Assembly (NCBI GenBank): GCA_963761655.1
Contig: CAVXHI010000002.1
Span: 248,001-312,000 of the forward strand
Direction: 5' to 3'
From: RYN-122 sp963761655
GTDB lineage: Bacteria; Actinomycetota; Actinomycetes; Mycobacteriales; SCTD01
Length of the DNA: 64,000 nt
This document shows positions 26,054-33,723 of the stretch, piece after piece. The notes beneath the pieces were generated by a model. That model had not been told where the DNA came from, did no database searches, and was given only the letters and a program-made list of their open reading frames with translations. The position numbers and the translations under genes were made by a program. Numbering within the stretch: the stretch's first letter is position 1; each line of letters opens with the position of its first letter.

Positions 26054-27222
26054 GCTCCCTGTCGCTCCCGGCGGCCCGGCGCGTGGCGCTGGCGGCGCAG
26101 GGGTTCACCGACCCGCCGCCGGGCGGTGCCCCCGACCGGAGGCACCTGCGGCGCGTCCTGCGCCGCACCCTGCTGCTGCAGATGGACAGCGTGAACGTCC
26201 TCGAGCGGGCGCACTACCTCCCGGCGTTCAGCCGGCTCGGGCCCTACGACAGGGGCCTGGTCGACCGGGCGCTGCTGGGGCGCGAGCTGTTCGAGTACTG
26301 GGGGCACGAGGCCTCGCTGCTGCCGGTCTCCCTGCACCCGCTGCTGCGGTGGCGCATGCGCCGGGCCGCGGCCCTGGAGGAGGGCTGGGGCGGCACGCGG
26401 CGGGTCGCGCAGGAGCAGCCCGAGCTGGTCGCCCGGGTGCTGCAGCGGGTCCGCGACGAGGGGCCGGTGACGGCGGGGGAGCTGCGCGACGGTCCGCGCA
26501 CCGGCGGCCCCTGGTGGGGCTGGGACGGGGTGAAGCTCGCCCTGGAGCACCTGTTCTGGGCGGGCGTCGTCACCACGCACAGCCGCCGGGGGTTCGAGCG
26601 GGTCTACGACCTCACCGAGCGGGTCCTTCCGGCCGCCGTCCTCGACCTCCCCACGCCGAGCCGCGAGGACGCCCAGCGCGAGCTGCTGCGGCTGTCGGCC
26701 AGGGCCCAGGGCATCGCCACGGTGAGGAGCCTGCGCGACCACTTCCGGCTGGGGCCCGAGGCGGACGCCGGGATCCGGGACCTGGTGGACGAGGGCGAGC
26801 TGGAGCCGGTGACGGTCGAGGGCCGCCCCTGGTTCCTGGCCCGTGACGCCGCCCGTCCGCGCCGGGTCGCGCGCAGCGCCCTGCTCAGCCCCTTCGACCC
26901 GCTCGTGTGGGAGCGCGCCCGCACCGAGGCGCTGTTCGGGTTCCGCTACCGGATCGAGATCTACGTCCCGGCCGCGAAGCGCGTGCACGGCTACTACGTG
27001 CTGCCGTTCCTGCACGACGAGCAGCTCGCCGCCCGGGTCGACCTCAAGGCGGACCGCAAGTCCGGCGTCCTGCGGGTGCTCGCGACGTACGGGGACGCCG
27101 CGGCCGCCGAGGTCCTGGGCGTGGAGCTGCGCCGGCTGGCCGACTGGCAGGGCCTGACCGACGTCGAGGTCAGCCCGAAGGGCGACCCCGGGATCACCAG
27201 GCTGCTGGCCGGTAGTCCTTGA
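26050..27222 (+). CDS. YcaQ/AlkZ-type winged-helix DNA glycosylase, CTG start
   Basis: 390 residues of the HTH_42 family, whose members YcaQ and AlkZ unhook interstrand crosslinks. The signature QMDSVNVLERAHYLPAFSRL is near residue 41, FEYWGHEASLLP near 80 and LSPFDPLVWERARTEALFGF near 280. The domain starts at SLPAARRVALAAQGF, upstream of the first GTG (26083), so CTG 26050, overlapping the previous stop as CTGA and with GGGAG 8 bases before, is the better start. It overlaps the converging SDR gene by 29 bases. Confidence 0.85.
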   Translation: MSSLSLPAARRVALAAQGFTDPPPGGAPDRRHLRRVLRRTLLLQMDSVNVLERAHYLPAFSRLGPYDRGLVDRALLGRELFEYWGHEASLLPVSLHPLLRWRMRRAAALEEGWGGTRRVAQEQPELVARVLQRVRDEGPVTAGELRDGPRTGGPWWGWDGVKLALEHLFWAGVVTTHSRRGFERVYDLTERVLPAAVLDLPTPSREDAQRELLRLSARAQGIATVRSLRDHFRLGPEADAGIRDLVDEGELEPVTVEGRPWFLARDAARPRRVARSALLSPFDPLVWERARTEALFGFRYRIEIYVPAAKRVHGYYVLPFLHDEQLAARVDLKADRKSGVLRVLATYGDAAAAEVLGVELRRLADWQGLTDVEVSPKGDPGITRLLAGSP

Positions 27223-28603
27223 GGAAGACCCCGAACAGGTCCTCGCCCTGCTCGCCGCGGACGACGGGGTCGTAGACCCGGGCCGCACCGTCGACGAGGT
27301 CGAGCGGGGCGTGGAAGCCCTCCTCGGCGAGCCGGGCCTTCGTGGTGTGCGGCCGCTCGTCGGTGATCCACCCGGTGTCGACGGCGGTCATGAGGATGCC
27401 GTCGGCCTCGAACATCTCGCGGGCGCTCGTGCGGGTCAGCATGTTGAGCGACGCCTTGGCCATGTTGGTGTGCGGGTGGCCGGGCCCCTTGTAGCCGCGG
27501 GAGAAGACGCCCTCCATCGCGGACACGTTGACGACGTAGGTGCGGCCGAACGGGCTGGCGGCCATCGAGGGGCGCAGCCGGGACACCAGCAGGAACGGCG
27601 CGGTCACGTTGCAGAGCTGCACCTCGAGCAGCTCCAGGGGGTCGACCTCCTGCACGTGCTGGGTCCAGCTGTTGACGTCGACGAGGTCGGGCACCAGGCC
27701 GCCGGCGTCGATGGCGGTCCCGGCCGCGACCCGCTCCAGCGACGCCGACCCCGCGGTCAGGGCGAGCGCGGTCAGGGCCTCCGGGGTGAAGGCGGCAGCG
27801 CCCTCGCCGAGCTCCTTGCGCCCGCGCGACAGGTCGACGACGTCGGGCAGCTCGCCCTGCGGCAGCGGCGCCGACTCGAGGGCGACCAGCTGGCCGTAGG
27901 CGCCGGGCGAGCGCTTGACCGTCTGGGCCGCGTTGTTGATGAGCACGTCGAGCGGGCCGTCGGCCGCGACGGTGTCGCACAGGTCGACGACCTGCTTCGG
28001 GTCGCGCAGGTCCAGGCCGACGACCCGCAGCCGGTGCAGCCAGTCCGCGCTGTCCGGCATGGCGGTGAACCGGCGGACGGCGTCGGTGGGGAAGCGGGTC
28101 GTGAGGGTGGTGTGGGCGCCGTCGCGGAGCAGCCGCAGGGCGAGGTGCATGCCGATCTTGGCGCGGCCGCCGGTGAGCAGCGCGCGGCGGCCGGTGAGGT
28201 CGGTCCGGGCGTCGCGGCGCTCGGCGTTGAAGGCCGCGCACGAGGGACAGAGCTGGTGGTAGAACGCGTCGACCTCGGTGTACCGCTGCTTGCAGACGTA
28301 GCAGGAGCGGGCGGCCTTGAGCACGCCGACGGTCCGCGTGGTGGCGGTGGCCTGCAGCGGGATGCCGCGGGTCTCGTCGTCGATCCGGTCGGGGGCCGCG
28401 GTGGCGGTGGCGGCCGTGACGGCGAGGTCGTTCTCGAGCACCTCGAGGCGCTTCTCCCGACGCCGGTTGACCTTCACCGACTTGAACAGCCGGGCGGTCG
28501 CCCGCATCGCCGCCTCGACCTCCGGGGAGTCGGACGGCATGCCCTCGAGCTCGGCGGCGACCTCGAGGTACACCGCCAGGCGGGCGGGATCGACGCTGGT
28601 CAC
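27194..28603 (-). CDS. SDR family oxidoreductase with zinc-ribbon insert
   Basis: 469 residues. The N-terminal ~100 residues are helical (LFKSVKVNRRREKRLEVLEN), then a four-Cys ribbon (CYVCKQRY with CPSCAAF) precedes the SDR domain. The nucleotide loop is LTGGRAKIG (Gly-rich, near 146) and LINNAAQTV follows. The catalytic Ser region VVNVSAMEGVF is present, but where YxxxK is expected the sequence reads HTNMAKASL: Lys is kept and the Tyr is replaced. The substrate is unknown. GTG 28603 is supported by a -10-like hexamer 7 bases upstream. Confidence 0.78.
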   Translation of the reverse strand: MTSVDPARLAVYLEVAAELEGMPSDSPEVEAAMRATARLFKSVKVNRRREKRLEVLENDLAVTAATATAAPDRIDDETRGIPLQATATTRTVGVLKAARSCYVCKQRYTEVDAFYHQLCPSCAAFNAERRDARTDLTGRRALLTGGRAKIGMHLALRLLRDGAHTTLTTRFPTDAVRRFTAMPDSADWLHRLRVVGLDLRDPKQVVDLCDTVAADGPLDVLINNAAQTVKRSPGAYGQLVALESAPLPQGELPDVVDLSRGRKELGEGAAAFTPEALTALALTAGSASLERVAAGTAIDAGGLVPDLVDVNSWTQHVQEVDPLELLEVQLCNVTAPFLLVSRLRPSMAASPFGRTYVVNVSAMEGVFSRGYKGPGHPHTNMAKASLNMLTRTSAREMFEADGILMTAVDTGWITDERPHTTKARLAEEGFHAPLDLVDGAARVYDPVVRGEQGEDLFGVFLKDYRPAAW

Positions 28604-28610
28604 CCGCCCG

Positions 28611-28616
28611 AGGCTA
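28611..28616 (-). promoter_or_regulatory. -10-like hexamer of a possible leaderless promoter, SDR gene
   Basis: On the reverse strand TAGCCT lies 7 bases before GTG 28603, without a ribosome-binding site. Confidence 0.4.
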
Positions 28617-28668
28617 CCGAGCGGGCCGCTCAGACCGGGCCGACGTGGGCGACGCCAGCCGAGGTCCG

Positions 28669-29589
28669 TCAGCGCGACCGCGCGCTGGCCCGGGCCGAGC
28701 TCGACCAGGTACATCGCCGTGAGGACGACCGCGCCCGCCGAGCGAGGACCCGGCCGGTGAGGACCTCGCCGCCGAACAGCACCGCGAAGAAGCCGGCGAA
28801 GACCGGCTCCATCGTCATGATCACCGCGGCCCGGGTCGGGGCCAGGTGGGCCTGCGCCCAGGTCTGCACGACGAGCGCGGCGGCGCCGGCCACGAGGGCC
28901 ATGAACACGAGCGCGACCCAGTCGTCGGTGCGCTGCGGCACGGTCAGCCCGCCGGGGACGCCGGCCAGCAGGCAGACCGCGGCGACGACCCACAGCTGGA
29001 CGACGGTGAGGCCGAGGGCGCTGCCGGGCCTGCTCCACCGTCCGAGCCCGACGATGTGGAGCGCGTAGAGGACGGCGCTGGCGACGGTGAGGGCCTCGCC
29101 GCCGCCGATCGAGAAGCCCTGCAGCGACAGGACGCCGAGCCCGACGGTGGCCAGGCCGACGGCGAACACGGTGACCCGGGTGACCTGCGCCTTGAGCAGG
29201 ACGGCCCCGAGGACGGGGGTGAAGACGACGTACATGCCCGTGAGGAAGCCCGACACCGAGGCCGACGTCGTCTGCAGGCCGGTGGTCTGCAGGACCTGGC
29301 CGGCGCCGTAGACCAGGCCCAGCAGCACGCCGTAGCGGCGCTCGTCGGCGGACAGCCGCGCCAGCGAGCGGGGGGCGAGCAGCGTGACCGCCGCGGCGGC
29401 GATGAGGAACCGCAGGGCGAGGAAGTCCGCGACGGGGACGCGGGTCACGACGTCCTTCAGCAGGAAGAACGTCGAGCCCCAGGCCATCGTCACGGCCAGC
29501 AGGCCGAGGGTCGGGAGGGGGAGGGCCCGGCGCGGAGCGGGGGAGGGGGCAGGGGACGGGGTCGGCCGGACAGGCGTTGCGGTGGTCAC
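28669..29589 (-). CDS. EamA/DMT family transporter, C-terminus probably frameshifted
   Basis: 306 residues with two EamA repeats and nine clear membrane helices (for example LLAVTMAWGSTFFLLKDVV near 30 and AALVVQTWAQAHLAPTRAAV near 240). After GEVLTGRVLA the frame gives an Arg/Ser-rich tail instead of the tenth helix. The neighbouring frame encodes GAVVLTAMYLVELGPG, which is the expected helix, so a 1-base shift lies within 28731-28745. In the shifted frame there is no stop before the SDR gene. The substrate, perhaps an amino acid or metabolite, is inferred from the divergent Lrp gene 53 bases away. Confidence 0.8.
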   Translation of the reverse strand: MTTATPVRPTPSPAPSPAPRRALPLPTLGLLAVTMAWGSTFFLLKDVVTRVPVADFLALRFLIAAAAVTLLAPRSLARLSADERRYGVLLGLVYGAGQVLQTTGLQTTSASVSGFLTGMYVVFTPVLGAVLLKAQVTRVTVFAVGLATVGLGVLSLQGFSIGGGEALTVASAVLYALHIVGLGRWSRPGSALGLTVVQLWVVAAVCLLAGVPGGLTVPQRTDDWVALVFMALVAGAAALVVQTWAQAHLAPTRAAVIMTMEPVFAGFFAVLFGGEVLTGRVLARRARSSSRRCTWSSSARASARSR

Positions 29590-29621
29590 GCAGAGGAGGA
29601 CAGCAGGCCGTCTGCGACGAT

Positions 29622-29633
29622 TCCACTCGTGGA
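29622..29633. promoter_or_regulatory. Palindrome between EamA and Lrp genes
   Basis: TCCACTCGTGGA is a perfect inverted repeat (TCCAC, 2-base spacer, GTGGA) in the 53-base divergent region. Lrp-type regulators commonly bind such sites and control the adjacent exporter; the function here is inferred. Confidence 0.35.
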
Positions 29634-29642
29634 CCGGGACCG

Positions 29643-30086
29643 ATGAGCAAGCGCCGTCCCGACCCGATCGACGAGCGGATCCTCCGTCTGCTCGTGCGGA
29701 ACGCCCGTGCGAGCTGGCGCGAGATCGGCGACGAGGTGGGCCTGTCGGCGAACGCCGTCGCCCAGCGCGTGAAGCGGCTGGAGACCGACGGCTGGGTCCG
29801 CGGGTACACCGCGCAGCTCGACCCCGGCCTGGACGGCGACGCGACCAGCGCCGTCGTCCTGCTCAGCACCGCTACCCACGTGGCGAACGACGAGTTCGAG
29901 CAGCAGATGGCGGCCATGCCGGCCGTGGTCGAGGTGCTCGACGTCGCCGGACCGGCCGACTACCACGTGCGGGTCCGCGTCTCCGGCCCGCCGGAGCTGT
30001 ACGCCGTCGTGAACGCCCTGCGCGCGCTGCCGGGCGTCGTCGGGATCGAGACCCGACCGGTGCTGCGCGAGGTCCTGTCCCGGTAA
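29643..30086 (+). CDS. Lrp/AsnC family transcriptional regulator
   Basis: 147 residues. The HTH (DERILRLLVRNARASWREIG, SANAVAQRVKRLE) covers about 7-60 and the RAM ligand domain follows (VVEVLDVAGPADYHVRVRV). ATG 29643 gives the usual MSKRRPDPID start; the longer open frame crosses the divergent promoter. It probably controls the EamA exporter on the other strand in response to an amino acid. Confidence 0.9.
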   Translation: MSKRRPDPIDERILRLLVRNARASWREIGDEVGLSANAVAQRVKRLETDGWVRGYTAQLDPGLDGDATSAVVLLSTATHVANDEFEQQMAAMPAVVEVLDVAGPADYHVRVRVSGPPELYAVVNALRALPGVVGIETRPVLREVLSR

Positions 30087-30105
30087 CGGTGTTGCGGCCG
30101 GTCGG

Positions 30106-30111
30106 CAGGAT
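30106..30111 (+). promoter_or_regulatory. -10-like hexamer of a possible leaderless promoter, double-GNAT gene
   Basis: CAGGAT lies 6 bases before GTG 30118 with no ribosome-binding site. Confidence 0.4.
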
Positions 30112-30117
30112 GCTCCT

Positions 30118-31125
30118 GTGCCCGTGACTGTGCCCGTGACCGAGATCGACCCGTCCGACGACGGCGCCTTCGACGCCTGGTACGCCGTCGTCGACGCCGT
30201 GCACCGGGAGCGCTCGCCGGACGAGCCGGGCTGGCTGCGGCGCGAGCTGCAGACCCTCGCGGTCCGCAGCCGGCAGGCCGACGCGCCCGTCCTCTCGGTC
30301 ACCCTGCACGCCGACGGCGGCGCGGCCCGGCTGGACCTGCCGCTGCGGGAGAGCCCGCGGCGGGCCGAGCTGGGCTTCCTCGAGGTGCACCCGGACGCGC
30401 GGCGGCGCGGGGTGGGGCGGGCGCTGCTGGAGGAGGCGTCCCGGGTGGCCCGGCTGCACGGGCGCGACGAGCTGGTCGGCCGGGTCGAGCAGCGGACGGG
30501 GGAGTCCGTGGGCGGGCACCTGTTCGCGGCCGCGGCGGGCGCGGCCGTCGTGCAGACCGACGTCCGCCGGGACCTCGTCGTCCCCGCCGACCCCGCCCGG
30601 CTGGACGCGCTCGAGGCCGCCTGCCTCCCGCACAGCGCCGGGTACGCCGTCCGGACCTGGACCGACGCCTGCCCGGAGGAGCTGCTGGAGGACCGCGCCC
30701 TGCTCGGCCAGCGGATGTCGACCGACGCCCCCAGCGGCGACCTCGAGGTGCAGGAGACCGACATCGACGCCGCCCGCGTCCGGCACGGGGAGCAGCTGCT
30801 GCGCGAGCAGGGCCGGGCCCGGCTGGCGGCCGGGGCGGTCCACGAGGGCAGCGGCCGCCTGGTGGCGTTCACCGAGGTGGCCCTGCCCCTGGACGCGCCG
30901 TCGCGGGCCTACCAGTGGGACACGCTCGTGCTGCGGGAGCACCGGGGCCACCGGCTCGGGACGCTCGTGAAGCTGGCGGTCCTGCGCGGGCTCCCGGGGG
31001 CCTGGCCCGACACTCGTCGGGTGAGCACCTGGAACGCCGACGACAACGCGCCGATGATCGCCGTGAACGACGCCCTCGGGTGCGTCGTCGTCGGGACCTC
31101 CACGACGTACCGGCTGGCGCTGTGA
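30118..31125 (+). CDS. Double-GNAT acetyltransferase, first of tandem pair
   Basis: 335 residues with two GNAT halves. The first has the acetyl-CoA loop HPDARRRGVGRALL near residue 94, the second LREHRGHRLGTLVKL near 280 preceded by YQWDTLV. Actinobacterial proteins of this layout include mycothiol-synthase-like and uncharacterised acetyltransferases; the substrate is unknown. It overlaps the second, similar gene by 4 bases (GTGA), so the pair arose by duplication. Confidence 0.83.
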   Translation: MPVTVPVTEIDPSDDGAFDAWYAVVDAVHRERSPDEPGWLRRELQTLAVRSRQADAPVLSVTLHADGGAARLDLPLRESPRRAELGFLEVHPDARRRGVGRALLEEASRVARLHGRDELVGRVEQRTGESVGGHLFAAAAGAAVVQTDVRRDLVVPADPARLDALEAACLPHSAGYAVRTWTDACPEELLEDRALLGQRMSTDAPSGDLEVQETDIDAARVRHGEQLLREQGRARLAAGAVHEGSGRLVAFTEVALPLDAPSRAYQWDTLVLREHRGHRLGTLVKLAVLRGLPGAWPDTRRVSTWNADDNAPMIAVNDALGCVVVGTSTTYRLAL

Positions 31126-32148
31126 GCGTCGTCGTCGTCGACCCGCACGGCCCGGACCTCGAGGCCTGGCACGAGGTCCGCACCGCGGCCCTGCGGCACG
31201 ACCGCCCGGACGACCCCCTGCCGCCGCTCGAGGAGACCCGGGCGGCGGCGCTGGCCGGGCAGCCCGACCGCGACCCCGCCGAGCTCGTCCGCCTGCTGCT
31301 CGCCCGCGACGACGACGGCCGCGCAGTCGGGGCCGCCCTCGTCGAGCTGCCCCTGCGCGACAACACCCACCTGGTCTACGCCGAGGCCCACGTCCTCCCG
31401 AAGGCCCGGCGTCGGGGCACGGGGCGGGCGCTGCTGGCCGCCGTGGAGGAGCAGACCCGCCAGGCGGGGCGCACCCTGGTCACGGCCGACCTGGACGAGC
31501 CGCCGCACCTCGCCGGCGCCTCCCCGGGCCGGGCGTTCCTGGTGGCGAGCGGCTTCGGGTGCGGCCTGGTCGAGGTCCGGCGCGACCTCGCCCTCCCCGT
31601 GCCGCCGTCGCGGCTGGACGCCCTGGAGGCCCGGGCCCGGGAGCGGTCCGCCGGGTACGACGTCGTGACCTGGCGCGACCGCTGCCCGGACGACCTCGTC
31701 GACGCCCGGGCCGCCCTGGGCAGCGTCATGTCGGTCGACGCCCCGGTCGGGGACATCGACCGGGAGCGCGAGGTCTGGGACGCCCCCCGGATCCGCGAGC
31801 GGGAGGCGCTGCTCGCCGAGCAGGGCCGGGGCTGCCTGGTCGCGGCGCGCGCGGCACGGCGGCGCGCTCGTGGCCTACACCGAGCTGGTGGTCCGGCCGG
31901 CCCAGCCCGACCACGTCGAGCAGTGGGACACCCTCGTCCTCGCCGAGCACCGCGGGCACCGGCTGGGGCTGCTGGTCAAGGTCGCGGCGCTGCGCCGGCT
32001 GCTCGTCGAGCAGCCGGCGGCCCGGCTGGTCTCGACCACCAACGCCGACACGAACCGCTGGATGATCGCGGTCAACGAGGAGCTCGGGTTCGTGCCGAAC
32101 GGCGAGTCGTCCTCCTGGCAGCGGAGCCCGGGCAGCGTCCTAGGCTGA
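31122..32148 (+). pseudogene. Double-GNAT acetyltransferase, second of tandem pair, frameshifted
   Basis: From GTG 31122 the protein aligns with its neighbour (PKARRRGTGRALLAAVEEQ; then APRIREREALLAEQGRGCL) but the frame breaks within about 31850-31866. The next frame continues the alignment (ALVAYTELVVRPAQPDHVEQ, LAEHRGHRLGLLVKVAALRR) to TGA at 32146-32148. One base too many (or two too few) is needed to explain it. Unrepaired, the second GNAT half is lost and the first frame runs on into thyX. A real lesion or an assembly error are both possible. Confidence 0.72.
32141..32146 (+). promoter_or_regulatory. -10-like hexamer of a possible leaderless promoter, thyX
   Basis: TAGGCT overlaps the stop of the GNAT gene and lies 7 bases before ATG 32154; no ribosome-binding site is present. 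Confidence 0.5.
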
Positions 32149-32153
32149 CGGCC

Positions 32154-32906
32154 ATGCCCGCCCTCGCGCCCCTGAAGGTCCAGGTCATCGGCTACACGCA
32201 CTTCGAGCCGCCGGCGGACGTGCCCTGGGAGACCGACGCCGAGGGCGGCCAGGCGCTCGCCGAGTTCGCCGGCCGCGCCTGCTACCAGTCCTGGAGCAAG
32301 CCGAACCCGGCCACGGCCACCAACGCCGGCTACCTCCGGCACATCCTCGAGGTCGGCCACCTGTCGGTGCTCGAGCACGGCAGCGTGACCTTCTACCTGT
32401 CCGGCATCAGCCGGTCGCTCACCCACGAGCTCATCCGGCACCGGCACTTCTCCTACAGCCAGCTCTCCCAGCGCTACGTCCCCGAGCGCGACGCCGCCAT
32501 GGTCGAGCCCGCCGTGATCGCCGAGGACCCCGAGCTGCACGCGCAGTTCCTCGCCGCCTCCGACGCCGCGCTGGCCGCCTACGAGGGCCTGCTCGAGGGC
32601 CTGGAGAAGAAGTTCGCCGACGTCGAGAACGTCACCTCGCGGCGCAAGCAGGCCCGCCAGGCCGCCCGGGCGGTGCTCCCCAACGCCACCGAGACGCGCA
32701 TCGTCGTCACCGGCAACTACCGGGCCATGCGCCACTTCGTCGCCATGCGGGCGAGCGAGCACGCCGACGTCGAGATCCGGGAGCTGGCCATCGCCGTGCT
32801 GCGGGAGCTGCAGCGGGTGGCCCCCTCGGTGTTCGCCGACTTCGTGGTCTCGACCCTGCCCGACGGCACCGAGGTCGCCTCCAGCCCGCTGGTCGGCGAG
32901 GGCTGA
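32154..32906 (+). CDS. thyX: FAD-dependent thymidylate synthase
   Basis: 250 residues. ThyX makes dTMP from dUMP using methylene-tetrahydrofolate, FAD and NADPH as a homotetramer. The ThyX signature RHRHFSYSQLSQRY is near residue 95, and the C-terminal NYRAMRHFVAMR segment near 190 binds substrate. ATG 32154 gives MPALAPLKVQVIGYTHFE. Its place near dapB and dapA is conserved in actinobacteria. Confidence 0.95.
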   Translation: MPALAPLKVQVIGYTHFEPPADVPWETDAEGGQALAEFAGRACYQSWSKPNPATATNAGYLRHILEVGHLSVLEHGSVTFYLSGISRSLTHELIRHRHFSYSQLSQRYVPERDAAMVEPAVIAEDPELHAQFLAASDAALAAYEGLLEGLEKKFADVENVTSRRKQARQAARAVLPNATETRIVVTGNYRAMRHFVAMRASEHADVEIRELAIAVLRELQRVAPSVFADFVVSTLPDGTEVASSPLVGEG

Positions 32907-33006
32907 CACGCTCCTGGTCACCCTTCCGGGGGACCTGTGAGGGGGCTGTGGGCCGACAACAGGAGGGTCGCCCACCACACCGGAGGGCCCGGACCCGGAG
33001 GCCCCC

Positions 33007-33078
33007 GTGCTTCGTGTCGACCTCTCGCCGGCCGTCTTCTTCCTGGTGCTCGCGACGATCAAGGCCATCGTCTGCTGA
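33007..33078 (+). CDS. Candidate 23-residue hydrophobic peptide
   Basis: GTG 33007 is preceded by GGAGG at 32997-33001 with a 5-base gap, a near-ideal ribosome-binding site. The peptide reads LRVDLSPAVFFLVLATIKA followed by IVC and TGA: one short membrane-spanning segment ending in Cys. It lies between thyX and the SsgA-like gene. It is too short for gene finders and no function is known. Confidence 0.5.
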   Translation: MLRVDLSPAVFFLVLATIKAIVC

Positions 33079-33218
33079 GCGGTCGGCTCGCGGTGCTCAC
33101 GCTCCGCACACGGCCGATCGCTCGTAGTCAATACGAGCCAGGAGCTCATGGCCCGCCCGACGCGGCCGACAGAGCAGGGGAGCCACCCCCCGCACCCCCT
33201 CGGACCCCAGGAGCCCTC
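33079..33218. promoter_or_regulatory. Regulatory region of the SsgA-like gene with an AT-rich palindrome
   Basis: Contains GCTCGTA (33120-33126) and TACGAGC (33132-33138) around a GTCAA spacer, a perfect 7-bp inverted repeat in an unusually AT-rich patch. It may be an operator or a short terminator stem. The ribosome-binding site AGGAG lies at 33208-33212. Confidence 0.4.
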
Positions 33219-33638
33219 ATGACCCAGGACGCCGCCCGTCCCGCCCGCACGACCCGCGGCCTCGGTGCCGTCCTGCGCGTCCCGGGCCTGCCCGACGCCG
33301 CCCTCCCCGCCCTCCTCCGGCACAGCGCGTCCGACCCCTTCGCGGTCCGCCTGGTGCTCCTGCTCGACGCGGACGGCGACGGGCCCGAGAGCGTGGAGTG
33401 GCTGTTCAGCCGCTCGCTCCTCACCGACGGACTGGTCGCCCCCGCCGGTCAGGGCGACGTCCAGGTCCGCGTCGTCGGGCGCGAGGTCGCGGTCGAGCTG
33501 GCCGGTTCCGCCAGCGTCCTGCTGCCGCTCGAGGGTCTCGTCGAGTTCCTCGCGGCCACCTACGACGTCGTCCCGACCGGCGCCGAGCAGCTCGACCCGG
33601 CGGTCCTCGACGCGGAGCTGGCCCGTCTGCTCGGCTAG
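33219..33638 (+). CDS. SsgA/SsgB-like sporulation and cell-division protein
   Basis: 139 residues. The body follows the SsgA-like family pattern: SDPFAVRLVLLL, ESVEWLFSRSLLTDGLVAP, a G-D-V-x-V strand (GDVQVRVVG) and a final helix AELARLLG. In Streptomyces SsgB recruits FtsZ to septa and SsgA marks sites of growth. Which paralogue this is cannot be told. ATG 33219 has AGGAG 6 bases before it. Confidence 0.75.
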   Translation: MTQDAARPARTTRGLGAVLRVPGLPDAALPALLRHSASDPFAVRLVLLLDADGDGPESVEWLFSRSLLTDGLVAPAGQGDVQVRVVGREVAVELAGSASVLLPLEGLVEFLAATYDVVPTGAEQLDPAVLDAELARLLG

Positions 33639-33645
33639 GACCCGC

Positions 33646-33675
33646 TTGTGACGCATGGTGACGGGTACCTACCCT
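33646..33675 (+). promoter_or_regulatory. Promoter of the GGDEF-EAL gene
   Basis: TTGTGA (33646-33651) and TACCCT (33670-33675) are 18 bases apart. They fit a -35/-10 pair and put the start of transcription downstream of ATG 33655, which argues for GTG 33724 as the start codon. Confidence 0.45.
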
Positions 33676-33723
33676 GAGCGTCACCCGTCCGCCCAGGACG
33701 GTCCGCCTGCGCAGGGGAGGGTC

